Positions 35,466 to 43,102 of a stretch of 64,000 bases of DNA are shown one piece after another. Every line of letters starts with the position of its first letter. Position 1 is the first letter of the stretch. This DNA comes from JAAYDS01 sp012729155 (lineage in GTDB: Bacteria; Chloroflexota; Anaerolineae; UBA1429), in the NCBI GenBank assembly GCA_036774405.1, contig DAIPBO010000003.1, positions 1 to 64,000 of the forward strand, given 5' to 3'. A model generated the notes under the pieces. The model saw only the letters and a list, made by a program, of their open reading frames with translations. It was not told the DNA's origin and ran no database searches. The translations under genes were made by a program, and so were the position numbers.

Positions 35466-36461
35466 ATGACAGCGGGGGCGGGCATCGAGGTTGCGGGGCT
35501 GCAGAAGCGGTTTGGCGACGTGCTGGCCGTCGACGGGCTAGACATGACCGTGCAGCCGGGCGAGCTGTACGCGTTGCTGGGGCCCAACGGCGCCGGCAAA
35601 ACCACCACCATCAACCTGTTGACGGGCCTGGCGCGGCCCGACGCGGGGCGCATCGTCATCGGGGGCATCGACTGCAACCGCAACCCCAAGGCGGCGCAGC
35701 ATCTGCTGGGCGTGGTGCCCGACGAGAGCAACCTCTACCCCGAGCTGAGCGGCTATGATAACCTTTGCTTTTGCGGGGCGCTGTATGGCCTGCCGCGGGC
35801 CGAGCGCGAACGCCGCGCCGGCGAGTTGTTGCAGGCGTTCGGGCTGGCCGAGGCGGGCGCGCGGCGCTTTGGCGGCTACTCGAAGGGGATGAAGCGGCGG
35901 CTGACCATTGCCGCAGGCATGGTGCACAGGCCGCCGATCCTGTTTCTCGACGAGCCGACCACGGGCATCGACGTGGCCAGCGCCCGGCAGGTGCGGCAGT
36001 TGGTAGCGCAGTTACATAGCGAGGGCACGACGATCTTGCTGACGACCCACTATATCGAAGAGGCCGAGCGCCTGTGCGACCGGGTGGCGTTCATCGTCAA
36101 GGGGCGCATCGTACAGGTGGCGCCGCTGGACGAGCTGCTGCAGCAGGTGCAAGGGCGCTATCTGCTGGAGCTGACCGTGCCGGGCGCGCTGCCCGAGGTG
36201 GGCACGGCGCTGGCCGCGGCGCTGCCCCAGACAACGGTGCGCGAGGCGGCCGCAGGGCGCATACGCCTCGAGAGCGACGCGCCCATTGCCGTGGCGCCGC
36301 CGGTGCGCTGGCTCGAAGAGCACGGCCTGCAGGTGACCGAGGCGCGCCGCGTGCAGCCCTCGCTCGAAGAGGTGTTCGTCGAGATCACGGGCATCGAGGC
36401 GCAGGCCATGCGCAACGACAATGGCGGCGGCAGCGGCGGCGGGCAGGGAGGCGCCGCATGA
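35466..36461 (+). CDS. ABC exporter ATP-binding protein (DrrA/CcmA-like)
   Basis: A 331-residue ATPase of the ABC-2 exporter group. Walker A is GPNGAGKT (about 41-48), the signature YSKGMKRRLTIAAGM, Walker B ILFLDEPTTGIDVAS and the H-loop TTHYIEEAERLC. The C-terminal 90 residues form the DrrA-type regulatory tail ending in SLEEVFVEITG, followed by a Gly-rich stretch. It pairs with the permease whose start overlaps its stop. The start could also be GTG 35460, overlapping the previous stop. Substrate unknown; DrrA-like pumps export drugs, lipids or polysaccharides. Confidence 0.93.
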   Translation: MTAGAGIEVAGLQKRFGDVLAVDGLDMTVQPGELYALLGPNGAGKTTTINLLTGLARPDAGRIVIGGIDCNRNPKAAQHLLGVVPDESNLYPELSGYDNLCFCGALYGLPRAERERRAGELLQAFGLAEAGARRFGGYSKGMKRRLTIAAGMVHRPPILFLDEPTTGIDVASARQVRQLVAQLHSEGTTILLTTHYIEEAERLCDRVAFIVKGRIVQVAPLDELLQQVQGRYLLELTVPGALPEVGTALAAALPQTTVREAAAGRIRLESDAPIAVAPPVRWLEEHGLQVTEARRVQPSLEEVFVEITGIEAQAMRNDNGGGSGGGQGGAA

Positions 36462-37198
36462 GACGCTGGTGGACGGCCTTTGGGGCCATCATGGCCAAAG
36501 ACCTGCGGGCCTACTATCTCAAGCCGCCCAACATCAGTTGGGGCATCATCTTTCCGCTGGCGTGGGCGGGCATGTTCTTGCTGCGCACCGGCGAGGGGGT
36601 CGGCTCGGCACGGGGCCTGTTGGCGGGGTTGATGGTGGTGTCGATCCTGTTCGGCACCACGTCGATGCTGGCGGTGACGGTGACTTTTGAGCGGCGCGGG
36701 CGCTCGTTCGATCGCCTGCTGCTGGCGCCGCTGCCGCTCGAACTGCTGATGCTGGCCAAGACGGTCGGAGCGATTCTGTTTGGCGTGGTGAACGCGCTGG
36801 TGCCGGTGGCGCTGGCGGCGCTGCTGGTCGATCTGCGCGGCATCAACTGGGGCGCGCTGGCGGTCACGGTGCCGCTGATCGCCGTGGCCTCGACCTTTAT
36901 GGGGCTGCTGGTGGCGGTGTCGGTCACCGAGGTGTTTGAGGCCCAGACGCTATCGAACTTTTTCCGGTTTCCGATGATGTTCCTCTGCGGGCTGTTTGTG
37001 CCCATCGCGCGGCTGCCGCTGTTTCTACGGCCGCTGTCGTACGCCTTGCCGCTGACCTATGGCGCCGATGCGCTGCACGGGGCCATCGACGGCGCCCAGG
37101 TGCTGCCGCTGGGCGTCAACCTGGCGGTGCTGACAGCCTTTTGCGTGGCGCTGTTCTGGCTGAGCCTGCGCAATGTGCGCCGCCGCTGGATCACATGA
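36458..37198 (+). CDS. ABC-2 type exporter permease
   Basis: A 246-residue permease with six membrane spans, the size and pattern of DrrB/NodJ-type ABC-2 subunits. Recognisable pieces are the N-terminal KDLRAYYLKPPNISWGIIFPLAW, ERRGRSFDRLLLAPLP (coupling region), and FFRFPMMFLCGLFVPIARLP followed by LPLTYGADALHG, the family signature near the C terminus. The ATG at 36458 overlaps the ATPase stop (ATGA), showing translational coupling. Together they form one exporter. Confidence 0.93.
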   Translation: MRRWWTAFGAIMAKDLRAYYLKPPNISWGIIFPLAWAGMFLLRTGEGVGSARGLLAGLMVVSILFGTTSMLAVTVTFERRGRSFDRLLLAPLPLELLMLAKTVGAILFGVVNALVPVALAALLVDLRGINWGALAVTVPLIAVASTFMGLLVAVSVTEVFEAQTLSNFFRFPMMFLCGLFVPIARLPLFLRPLSYALPLTYGADALHGAIDGAQVLPLGVNLAVLTAFCVALFWLSLRNVRRRWIT

Positions 37199-37220
37199 TG
37201 CCGCTGTGGGCGGCCGCGGC

Positions 37221-39476
37221 ATGACGCTCAGGCAACGGGGGGCGCTGGGCGCCATCGTGGCGCTCTATCTGGCGCTGGCGCTGGCCTATGGCCTGGTGAC
37301 GCCGCTGTGGGAGGCGCCCGACGAGCCCCACCACTATGCCTATGCGCTGCAACTGGCGCAGGGCGGCGGGCTGCCGCGGCTCGACCCTGCGGCGCCGGGC
37401 CCCTGGCGTCAGGAGGGCGGGCAGCCGCCGCTCTATTATGCCCTGCTGGCCAGGGTGATCGGCCGCGTGCCGGGGCAGAGCCCCGAGGCGCTCTACACGC
37501 CCAACCCGCATGTCGATCTGGGGCGCGTGCCCGCTGACGGCAACATCCACCTGGCCATCCACGGCGCCGACGAGGCCTGGCCCTACCGGGGCGTGGCCCT
37601 GGGGGTGCATCTGGCGCGGCTGGTGTCGGCGCTGCTGGGCGTGGCCACGGTGCTGGGGGCGCATCGCTTGGGGCGTGTGCTGGCGCCCGACGCACCCGCG
37701 TTGGCGCTGGGCGCGGCGGCGCTGACGGCGTTCAACCCCATGTTCCTGTTCATCAGCGGTGCGGTCAACAACGACACGCTGACCATCGCCCTGGCCACGC
37801 AGGCCGTGGCGCTGTTGGTGATGCTGCTGCAGCGCGAGGCCTGCTGGGGCCACTGGCTGCTGGCCGGCGCGCTGCTGGGGCTGGCCGCGCTGGCCAAGAT
37901 GAGCGCGCTGGCGCTGTTGGCGCCCTATGCGCTGGTGGCGGCGGCCGCGGTGGTGCGCCACGGCTGGCGACAGGCAGGCCGCGCGGCGTTGGGCCTGCTG
38001 CCGCTGCTGGCCATCGCCGGCTGGTGGTATGGGCGCAACTTGCGGCTGTACGGCGAGTTGAGCGGGCTCGGGCCGTTCCTCGACATCATCGGGCGACGGC
38101 ACCCCGTGCCCACGCTGGCGCAGCTCTGGGGCGAGCGCGAGGGGTTCGCGCGCTCTTACCTGGGGCTCTTTGGCTGGATGAACCTGCCGGCGCCGGGCTG
38201 GGCCTATGCTCTGCTGGGCGGGCTACTGGGCCTGGGCTGGCTGTTGGCGCCCTGGGCGCTCTGGCAGCGGGCGCGTGGCGGCGCCAGGTGCGACGGCTGG
38301 GCGTGGGCGCTGATGGCGCTCTGGCCGCTGGCGCTGCTGGCGGCGCTGCTGCGTTGGACGCTGCTCACGCCGGCCACGCAGGGGCGGCTGCTCTTTCCTG
38401 CATTGGGGTGCTTGAGCCTGTGGGCGGCGCTGGGCGTGCAGGGCCTGCTGCCACGGCGCTGGGGCGCGTGGGCGCTGGGGCTGGCGGTGGCGGCCTTTGT
38501 GGCCGTTAGCGCGGCGCTGCCCTGGGTCACGCTGGCGCCCGCCTATCGCGCGCCCAAAGCGCTGCAGGCCGAGGCGTTGCCCGCAGCGGCCCAGCGCCTG
38601 CAGGCCGATCTGGGCGGCGGTGTGCGGCTGCTGGCGGTCGAGCCGCCTGTGGGGCCGGCGGCGCCGGGGCAGACGCTCAAGGTGACCCTGTACTGGCAGG
38701 CCGCCGCTGCGCTCGAGCGCGATTACAGCATCTACCTGCACCTGGTGGGGCAAGATGGGCGCATTGTGGCCCAGCGCGACCGCTACCCCGTGCAGGGCCT
38801 GCTGCCCACCAGCCGCTGGCTGCCGGGCGCGATCTATCGCGATGTGTGGGCGCTGCCTCTGCCCGAGACGCTGCACACGCCCGAGGAGCTGCAGTTGTTG
38901 GTGGGCCTCTATGAGGCGGGCACGGGCGCGCGCCCTGGCGAGGGCGTGATGGTGGCCGCTCTGGAGGCGCCGGCGCGCCTGGCCGACGGCGTGCCCAACC
39001 CCATGAGGGTGCGGCTCGAGGGCGGCATCGCGCTGGTGGGCTATGCCGTCGAGCCCACGGCGGCGCGCCCTGGCGAGACGTTGACGTTGACCCTCTACTG
39101 GCTCGCCGAACAGGATCAGGCGCCGCGTATCCTCGCGCCGCGTATCCTCGCGCCGCGTATCCTCGCGCCGCGCCGCGGCGGCAACCTGTCGGTGTTCTGC
39201 CAGGTGCTGGCAGCCGGGGGGCGCATGGCGGCGCAACACGATGGCTGGCCGCAAGAGGGCGAGCGGCCCACGGGCACCTGGCGGCGGGGCGAGCTGATCG
39301 TCGACCGTCACGCGCTGACGGTGCACGCTGACGCGCCCGAGGGCGTCTGGCCGCTGCTGGTGGGCCTGTACGACGGCGAGGGTCGGCGCCGCACCGTGCT
39401 GGGCGCGCAGGGGCAGGCCGTGTCTCAAGAGGTGGTGCTGACGCCGATCCGCATCCTGGCGGCGCCCGAGCCCTAG
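37221..39476 (+). CDS. DUF2142-type membrane glycosyltransferase-like protein with C-terminal beta domains
   Basis: A 751-residue protein. Residues 1-440 hold about 11 membrane spans with the DUF2142 loop PLWEAPDEPHHYAYA and GGQPPLYYALLA, then AVNNDTLTIALATQAVALL and WWYGRNLRLYG. The family is GT-C-like and thought to act in surface polysaccharide assembly. Residues about 455-745 form two similar beta-rich modules outside the membrane (LKVTLYWQAAAALERDYSIYLHL; LTLTLYWLAEQ), possibly glycan-binding. The linker contains Ala-Pro-Arg-Ile-Leu repeated three times from a 15-bp DNA repeat. The ATG at 37221 has only a weak ribosome-binding site and follows the exporter permease by 22 bp. Confidence 0.75.
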   Translation: MTLRQRGALGAIVALYLALALAYGLVTPLWEAPDEPHHYAYALQLAQGGGLPRLDPAAPGPWRQEGGQPPLYYALLARVIGRVPGQSPEALYTPNPHVDLGRVPADGNIHLAIHGADEAWPYRGVALGVHLARLVSALLGVATVLGAHRLGRVLAPDAPALALGAAALTAFNPMFLFISGAVNNDTLTIALATQAVALLVMLLQREACWGHWLLAGALLGLAALAKMSALALLAPYALVAAAAVVRHGWRQAGRAALGLLPLLAIAGWWYGRNLRLYGELSGLGPFLDIIGRRHPVPTLAQLWGEREGFARSYLGLFGWMNLPAPGWAYALLGGLLGLGWLLAPWALWQRARGGARCDGWAWALMALWPLALLAALLRWTLLTPATQGRLLFPALGCLSLWAALGVQGLLPRRWGAWALGLAVAAFVAVSAALPWVTLAPAYRAPKALQAEALPAAAQRLQADLGGGVRLLAVEPPVGPAAPGQTLKVTLYWQAAAALERDYSIYLHLVGQDGRIVAQRDRYPVQGLLPTSRWLPGAIYRDVWALPLPETLHTPEELQLLVGLYEAGTGARPGEGVMVAALEAPARLADGVPNPMRVRLEGGIALVGYAVEPTAARPGETLTLTLYWLAEQDQAPRILAPRILAPRILAPRRGGNLSVFCQVLAAGGRMAAQHDGWPQEGERPTGTWRRGELIVDRHALTVHADAPEGVWPLLVGLYDGEGRRRTVLGAQGQAVSQEVVLTPIRILAAPEP
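39120..39164. repeat. 15-bp in-frame tandem repeat, three copies
   Basis: gcgccgcgtatcctc occurs at 39120-39134, 39135-39149 and 39150-39164, encoding Ala-Pro-Arg-Ile-Leu three times within the DUF2142-type protein. Confidence 0.95.
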
Positions 39477-39488
39477 CAGGTTGGCGCT

Positions 39489-41024
39489 CTAGCGGGCAGG
39501 CGCTGCCGCAGAGGCGCGGTCGGGGCGCAGATAGACGGCCTGCAGGCGCATCTCACCCTCGCCCTCGTGCTTGTCGTTGCGGTAGAGCAGCACATAGCGC
39601 GCCTGGATGTCGGCCACATAGGCGGGCGCGCGCTCGGTGAACTTGTCTTCCCAAAAGACCACGGCGGCGGGGTTGTAGGCCGCCGAGAGCGCCTGCACGC
39701 CGGCATCCGACAGGTCCTCGGTGCGAAAGCGCATCGACGAGGTGTTGGTGAGGCCGGGCGGTACGGCGCGGCCGGCGCGAAAGGCGATCATACCATAGTC
39801 GGTGACCACATAGTCGCCGGGGCGCGTGTGGGCGGCCACCAGGGCGCTGACGGCGTGATGCTCGGCGTGCTCGGCTGCATCGTCGGCATAGAGCGCGACT
39901 ACCTCTGTGGCGGCGGTGGGCAGGCGCAGCATCCACAGCAGCGCGGCGCCAGCGATGAGGGCTGTCAGTGGCAGAGGCCAGCGGGCTGACGAGGCGTGTC
40001 GTCGCTCGGCCCACAGCCGCCAGCCAGAGACGAGCGCGATCGCCGCCAGTATGGCGAGCGGCGCCAGCAGCAGGTAGAGGTGATGCGTTCCCAGCGGGCG
40101 GTGGATGAGCATGCCGGCCACATAGAGCGCCAACCAGCCGCCCACCAGCCAGGCCGCAGGGCCATGGCGACGGGCCAGCAGGGGCAGCCCCAGCAGGGCC
40201 AGGGCGGGCAGGCCCCAGTTGTTCGGCTCAAAGTACTCGCGGAACTTGTCGAGATTGCGGGGGATGTTGAGCTCCTGGTAGGCCTCGTTCTCGAGGTGCG
40301 TCTGGCCCACCTGCCACCACTGGGCCAGAGCGCCGTGGGCCAGGGTATCGATGATCAGAGGCAAGAGGGCCATGCCCACCAGCAGGGCGGCCTGGCCCAA
40401 CAGAGCGCGCAGCGGCTCGCGGCGCGCTCGCCACGTGGCCCCCAGGCCGAGCAGCAGCGCCGCGGTCAGCAGCGCGGTGGGATACTTGAACCAGACGCCC
40501 AGGCCCGCCGCCAGGCCGGCCAGCGCCACGCAGCCCAGGTGCGGCTGGCGCTGGTGGCGCAGCAGCAGCCAGACGGCCAGGGCGCCGCAGGCGGCGGCGG
40601 GCACCTCGCCCATCACCGAGCGGCCCATCTGCGACAGGGCTGGCGTGAGCACCAGCAAAAGCGCCGCCAGAGCGCCGGCCGTGCGCCCCGCCAGCAGCCG
40701 CGCCATGTCGGCCGACAGCCAGGCCATGGCCACCGCCAGCAACGCCATGGCGATGCGCGGCGCGATCACCGACACGCCGCCCACGCCAAAGGCGAGCTGC
40801 ACCAGCGTCGTCAGCCCCGAAAAGTAGTTGAGCCACACCTCGCGGTAGAGATCGTGCCCCTCAAAGAGGGCCTGCGCCGTCACCAGGAAGGTGCCCTCGT
40901 CATCTTCAAAGGCCCAAAAGTCGAGGTGCGTCAGAGCGGCCACCAGCCAGGCGCCCAGCAAGAGGGCGATGGCGAGCGGATAGGCCCAGCGGCGAAGGCG
41001 GTGGCCCGAGGCCAGTGCAGACAT
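39489..41024 (-). CDS. GT39-like membrane glycosyltransferase, paralogue C
   Basis: A 511-residue multi-span protein of the same group as the genes at 26011 and 28315: FEDDEGTFLVTAQ, NYFSGLTTLVQLAFGVGGVSV, RSVMGEVPAAACGALAVWLLL, FKYPTALLTAALLLG and QAVYLRPDR near the end. The acidic DDEG loop is the likely catalytic site. The ATG at 41024 has GAGGTTCG upstream; the longer frame to 41159 runs through a promoter. It is convergent with the DUF2142 gene 12 bp away, and no hairpin separates them. Confidence 0.8.
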   Translation of the reverse strand: MSALASGHRLRRWAYPLAIALLLGAWLVAALTHLDFWAFEDDEGTFLVTAQALFEGHDLYREVWLNYFSGLTTLVQLAFGVGGVSVIAPRIAMALLAVAMAWLSADMARLLAGRTAGALAALLLVLTPALSQMGRSVMGEVPAAACGALAVWLLLRHQRQPHLGCVALAGLAAGLGVWFKYPTALLTAALLLGLGATWRARREPLRALLGQAALLVGMALLPLIIDTLAHGALAQWWQVGQTHLENEAYQELNIPRNLDKFREYFEPNNWGLPALALLGLPLLARRHGPAAWLVGGWLALYVAGMLIHRPLGTHHLYLLLAPLAILAAIALVSGWRLWAERRHASSARWPLPLTALIAGAALLWMLRLPTAATEVVALYADDAAEHAEHHAVSALVAAHTRPGDYVVTDYGMIAFRAGRAVPPGLTNTSSMRFRTEDLSDAGVQALSAAYNPAAVVFWEDKFTERAPAYVADIQARYVLLYRNDKHEGEGEMRLQAVYLRPDRASAAAPAR

Positions 41025-41069
41025 GGTGGCGAACCTCGAGCGCCAGGGGCGCGCAAACTGATGGCATTC

Positions 41070-41098
41070 AGCATATCGCGACGCGCCCGAGTCGCCAA
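41070..41098 (-). promoter_or_regulatory. Promoter of GT39 paralogue C (TTGGCG class)
   Basis: On the minus strand TTGGCG (41098-41093), 17 bp, TATGCT (41075-41070), about 46 nt before the ATG at 41024. Confidence 0.55.
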
Positions 41099-41113
41099 AT
41101 GACAGGCCGGGGC

Positions 41114-41785
41114 TCAGCCCTTGAGGTCGCCGTGGTAGAGGCGCAGGGCGCGGATCCACGAATCGCGTTCAGGGCCAAAGGGCTCGCGCACGCCCTGGGC
41201 CACCTGGGCGCTCTTGCGGGCGAACTCGCGCAGGTCTTCCGAGAGGGCGCGCAGGCGCTCTGCCTGCATCTGGCGCAGCAGGGCGCGCTCGCCGGGGGCG
41301 GCGTGGGCATACACCTCTCGCAGGTGCGGCAGGCACAGGCCCGGGCCCGTGGCCAGCGCCTGGCTAAAGCGCGGCTCGGCCAGGCGCCGCGCCAGCAGCT
41401 CGACATAGAGTTGCTCGGTGCGGGCGACGTTGGCGCAGGCCGGGCAGGCGGTCTGCAGGGCGCCGTTGGCGCTGCCGCTATCGGGCAGGGCGGCCACCTC
41501 TTCGGCCAGCGCAGCCACCTGGGCGGCATAGAGCAGGGCGATCTTGGCATGGCAGCCGCGGCCGCCCACCTCGAGCAAAAGTGCGGTGTGATCGGGGCAA
41601 AAGCCGTGCGACGCGGCCAGCGCCTCGCGGGTGCGATTGTCGTTGACCTGCTCGTGCAACAGCAGGTCGAGGTGGCGCCGCTCGGCCTCGGATACGCGAG
41701 CGCAGATGGGGCAGATGTCACCGGCCAGCGCGTCGAGCAGCTGGGCGATCAAGAGGCTCTTTTCGCCGCCAAAGAGACGCTTCAT
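41114..41785 (-). CDS. Cys/His-rich DUF6062-like protein
   Basis: A 223-residue soluble helical protein with two similar metal-site sets: CPIC (about 25-28) with HGFCPDH (about 60-66), and CPAC (about 114-117) with GLCLPH (about 148-153). This internal duplication fits the DUF6062 family; each set could bind zinc through CxxC and CxxH. It contains no catalytic motif. Its ATG overlaps the stop of the sigma-ankyrin gene by 4 bp, so the two are coupled. A role as sensor or anti-sigma-like partner is plausible but unproven. Confidence 0.75.
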   Translation of the reverse strand: MKRLFGGEKSLLIAQLLDALAGDICPICARVSEAERRHLDLLLHEQVNDNRTREALAASHGFCPDHTALLLEVGGRGCHAKIALLYAAQVAALAEEVAALPDSGSANGALQTACPACANVARTEQLYVELLARRLAEPRFSQALATGPGLCLPHLREVYAHAAPGERALLRQMQAERLRALSEDLREFARKSAQVAQGVREPFGPERDSWIRALRLYHGDLKG

Positions 41786-42720
41786 GGGCGGGGCTCCTGT
41801 GGCTCGGGCGCGGTGTGGCGGGCGGCCCAGCGGCGCAACAGGTCGGCCGCCCGCGACTGGCCGGCATCGAGCGCCACGCGCAGCGGCGTGCGGCCCAGGC
41901 GATCGAGCAGCGCCGGGTCGGCGCCGTTGCGCAGCAGCAGGGTGAGGGCCTCGAGGTTGCCCTGGCGCGCGGCCCAGTGTAGCAGCGTCTGGCCGCTGGC
42001 GCCGGCGGCGTTGACGTCGATGCCGTCGACCAGGGCGGCCTCGAGCACGGCGATCTGCGCCTCGACGGCCGCCTCTTCGAGGGTGGTGGCGAGCTGTACG
42101 GCCCGCAAAAAAGCGTCGTCGCGCGAGGGGCGTTCGGCCGCGAGGCTGTCGCGCAAGAGGTCCATCATCGCCTCCCTGAGGTGGTCGCGGGCGCGCTGCA
42201 GGCGTTTGCGCAGCGCCGGTTCAGAGATCTCGAGGAACGCGGCCACCTCTCGTGGTGCATAGCCGTCGATGTAGTAGAGCAGCACCGCGTCGCGCTCGTG
42301 GGCGGGCAGGGCCTGCACGGCCGCGAGCACTTGCTGGCGCCACGCGGCCGCCTCGCTGGCCACGGCGGGCTGGGCGTCGTCTGGGGCGCACAGGCCCAAC
42401 TCGTCGGCGGGCAGCGGCTCGGTCACGGGCGCGCGTTGTGTGCGGCTGCACTGGCTCCAGACGATGCGCTTGAGCCAGGCGCCAAAGGCCGCCGGCTCGT
42501 GGAGCTGGCCTATCTGCTGGTAGGCGAGGATAAAGGCATCCTGAGCGGCATCTTGCGCCGCGGGCCAGTTGCCCAGTTGCGCCAGGGCATAGCCGCAGGC
42601 CATGTCTTGATAGGCGGCCACCAGCGCGGCAAAGGCCTCGTGGCGCGCCTGTTGCGTCGCCTCGGGCGACTGCAGCAGGCGCACGTGTGCGGCGGTGGCG
42701 CTGACGGTCTCTGTGGGCAC
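41782..42720 (-). CDS. ECF sigma factor with C-terminal ankyrin repeats
   Basis: A 312-residue fusion. Residues about 25-95 are sigma region 2 (YALAQLGNWPAAQDAAQDAFILAYQ and AFGAWLKRIVWSQCSR). Residues about 130-180 are region 4 (ALPAHERDAVLLYYIDGYAPREVAAFLEIS with ALRKRLQRARDHLR). Residues about 220-305 hold about two ankyrin repeats (ASGQTLLHWAARQGNLEALTLLL and LGRTPLRVALDAGQSRAADLL). ECF factors normally end after region 4; here the extension could bind a partner that controls activity. The start is GTG at 42720 with AAGGAG upstream. No classic anti-sigma factor adjoins; the coupled Cys/His-rich gene is the only candidate. Confidence 0.87.
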   Translation of the reverse strand: MPTETVSATAAHVRLLQSPEATQQARHEAFAALVAAYQDMACGYALAQLGNWPAAQDAAQDAFILAYQQIGQLHEPAAFGAWLKRIVWSQCSRTQRAPVTEPLPADELGLCAPDDAQPAVASEAAAWRQQVLAAVQALPAHERDAVLLYYIDGYAPREVAAFLEISEPALRKRLQRARDHLREAMMDLLRDSLAAERPSRDDAFLRAVQLATTLEEAAVEAQIAVLEAALVDGIDVNAAGASGQTLLHWAARQGNLEALTLLLRNGADPALLDRLGRTPLRVALDAGQSRAADLLRRWAARHTAPEPQEPRP

Positions 42721-42818
42721 AGGCGCTCCTTGAACTCGTCTCTACTCAATAGAGCCACTGTCGGGCGAAAGTGTGACCAGCGAGCACAGCAACAGCTGCA
42801 CTATACGCCAGAACGCGG

Positions 42819-42847
42819 TTGACGTCAGCCTCAGCAGCACCTATGAT
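42819..42847 (+). promoter_or_regulatory. Sigma70 promoter of the cobalamin-binding gene
   Basis: TTGACG (42819-42824), 17 bp, TATGAT (42842-42847). Predicted transcription start near 42854, leaving a leader of about 250 nt before the ATG at 43103. Confidence 0.65.
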
Positions 42848-42853
42848 GACATA

Positions 42854-43102
42854 ACAGTCGGATGCTCTGGCTCGTCTGATGCCCGGGATGGCCATGTCTG
42901 GCGCGACAGCTCTGCCGCAGGCCACAGACCATGTCTGGCGCCCCTTGGTGCTCGCTGCAATGCTGCAATGTGGCCCGGCCACCCCCTGTCGGTTGTCTGC
43001 ACATGCCTGCCAGCCGGCCTGCGCCCCCTCGGGGCCTGCGTCGACGAGACGGCCCCGTTTTCTGGCGACACAACGAGGCCCCACCGGGCAGAAAGGAGCG
43101 GC
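42854..43102 (+). promoter_or_regulatory. Long 5' leader with internal terminator, candidate regulatory RNA
   Basis: A leader of about 250 nt precedes the cobalamin-binding gene. The 13-mer ccatgtctggcgc is repeated at 42892-42904 and 42929-42941. An intrinsic-terminator-like hairpin, CGGGGCC (43030-43036) with GGCCCCG (43051-43057) and TTTT (43058-43061), lies 40 nt before the ATG. This layout suggests transcription attenuation. The conserved core and B12 box of cobalamin riboswitches could not be matched, so the class is unknown. Confidence 0.45.
43030..43061 (+). terminator. Attenuator-like terminator in the leader
   Basis: Seven-bp GC stem (43030-43036 / 43051-43057), 14-nt loop, then four T residues, upstream of the coding start. 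Confidence 0.55.

Noticed and set aside
42854..43102. Cobalamin riboswitch before the B12-binding gene
   Set aside because: The GCCACAGACC segment only loosely resembles the B12 box, and the conserved core could not be found. Kept only as an unclassified leader.
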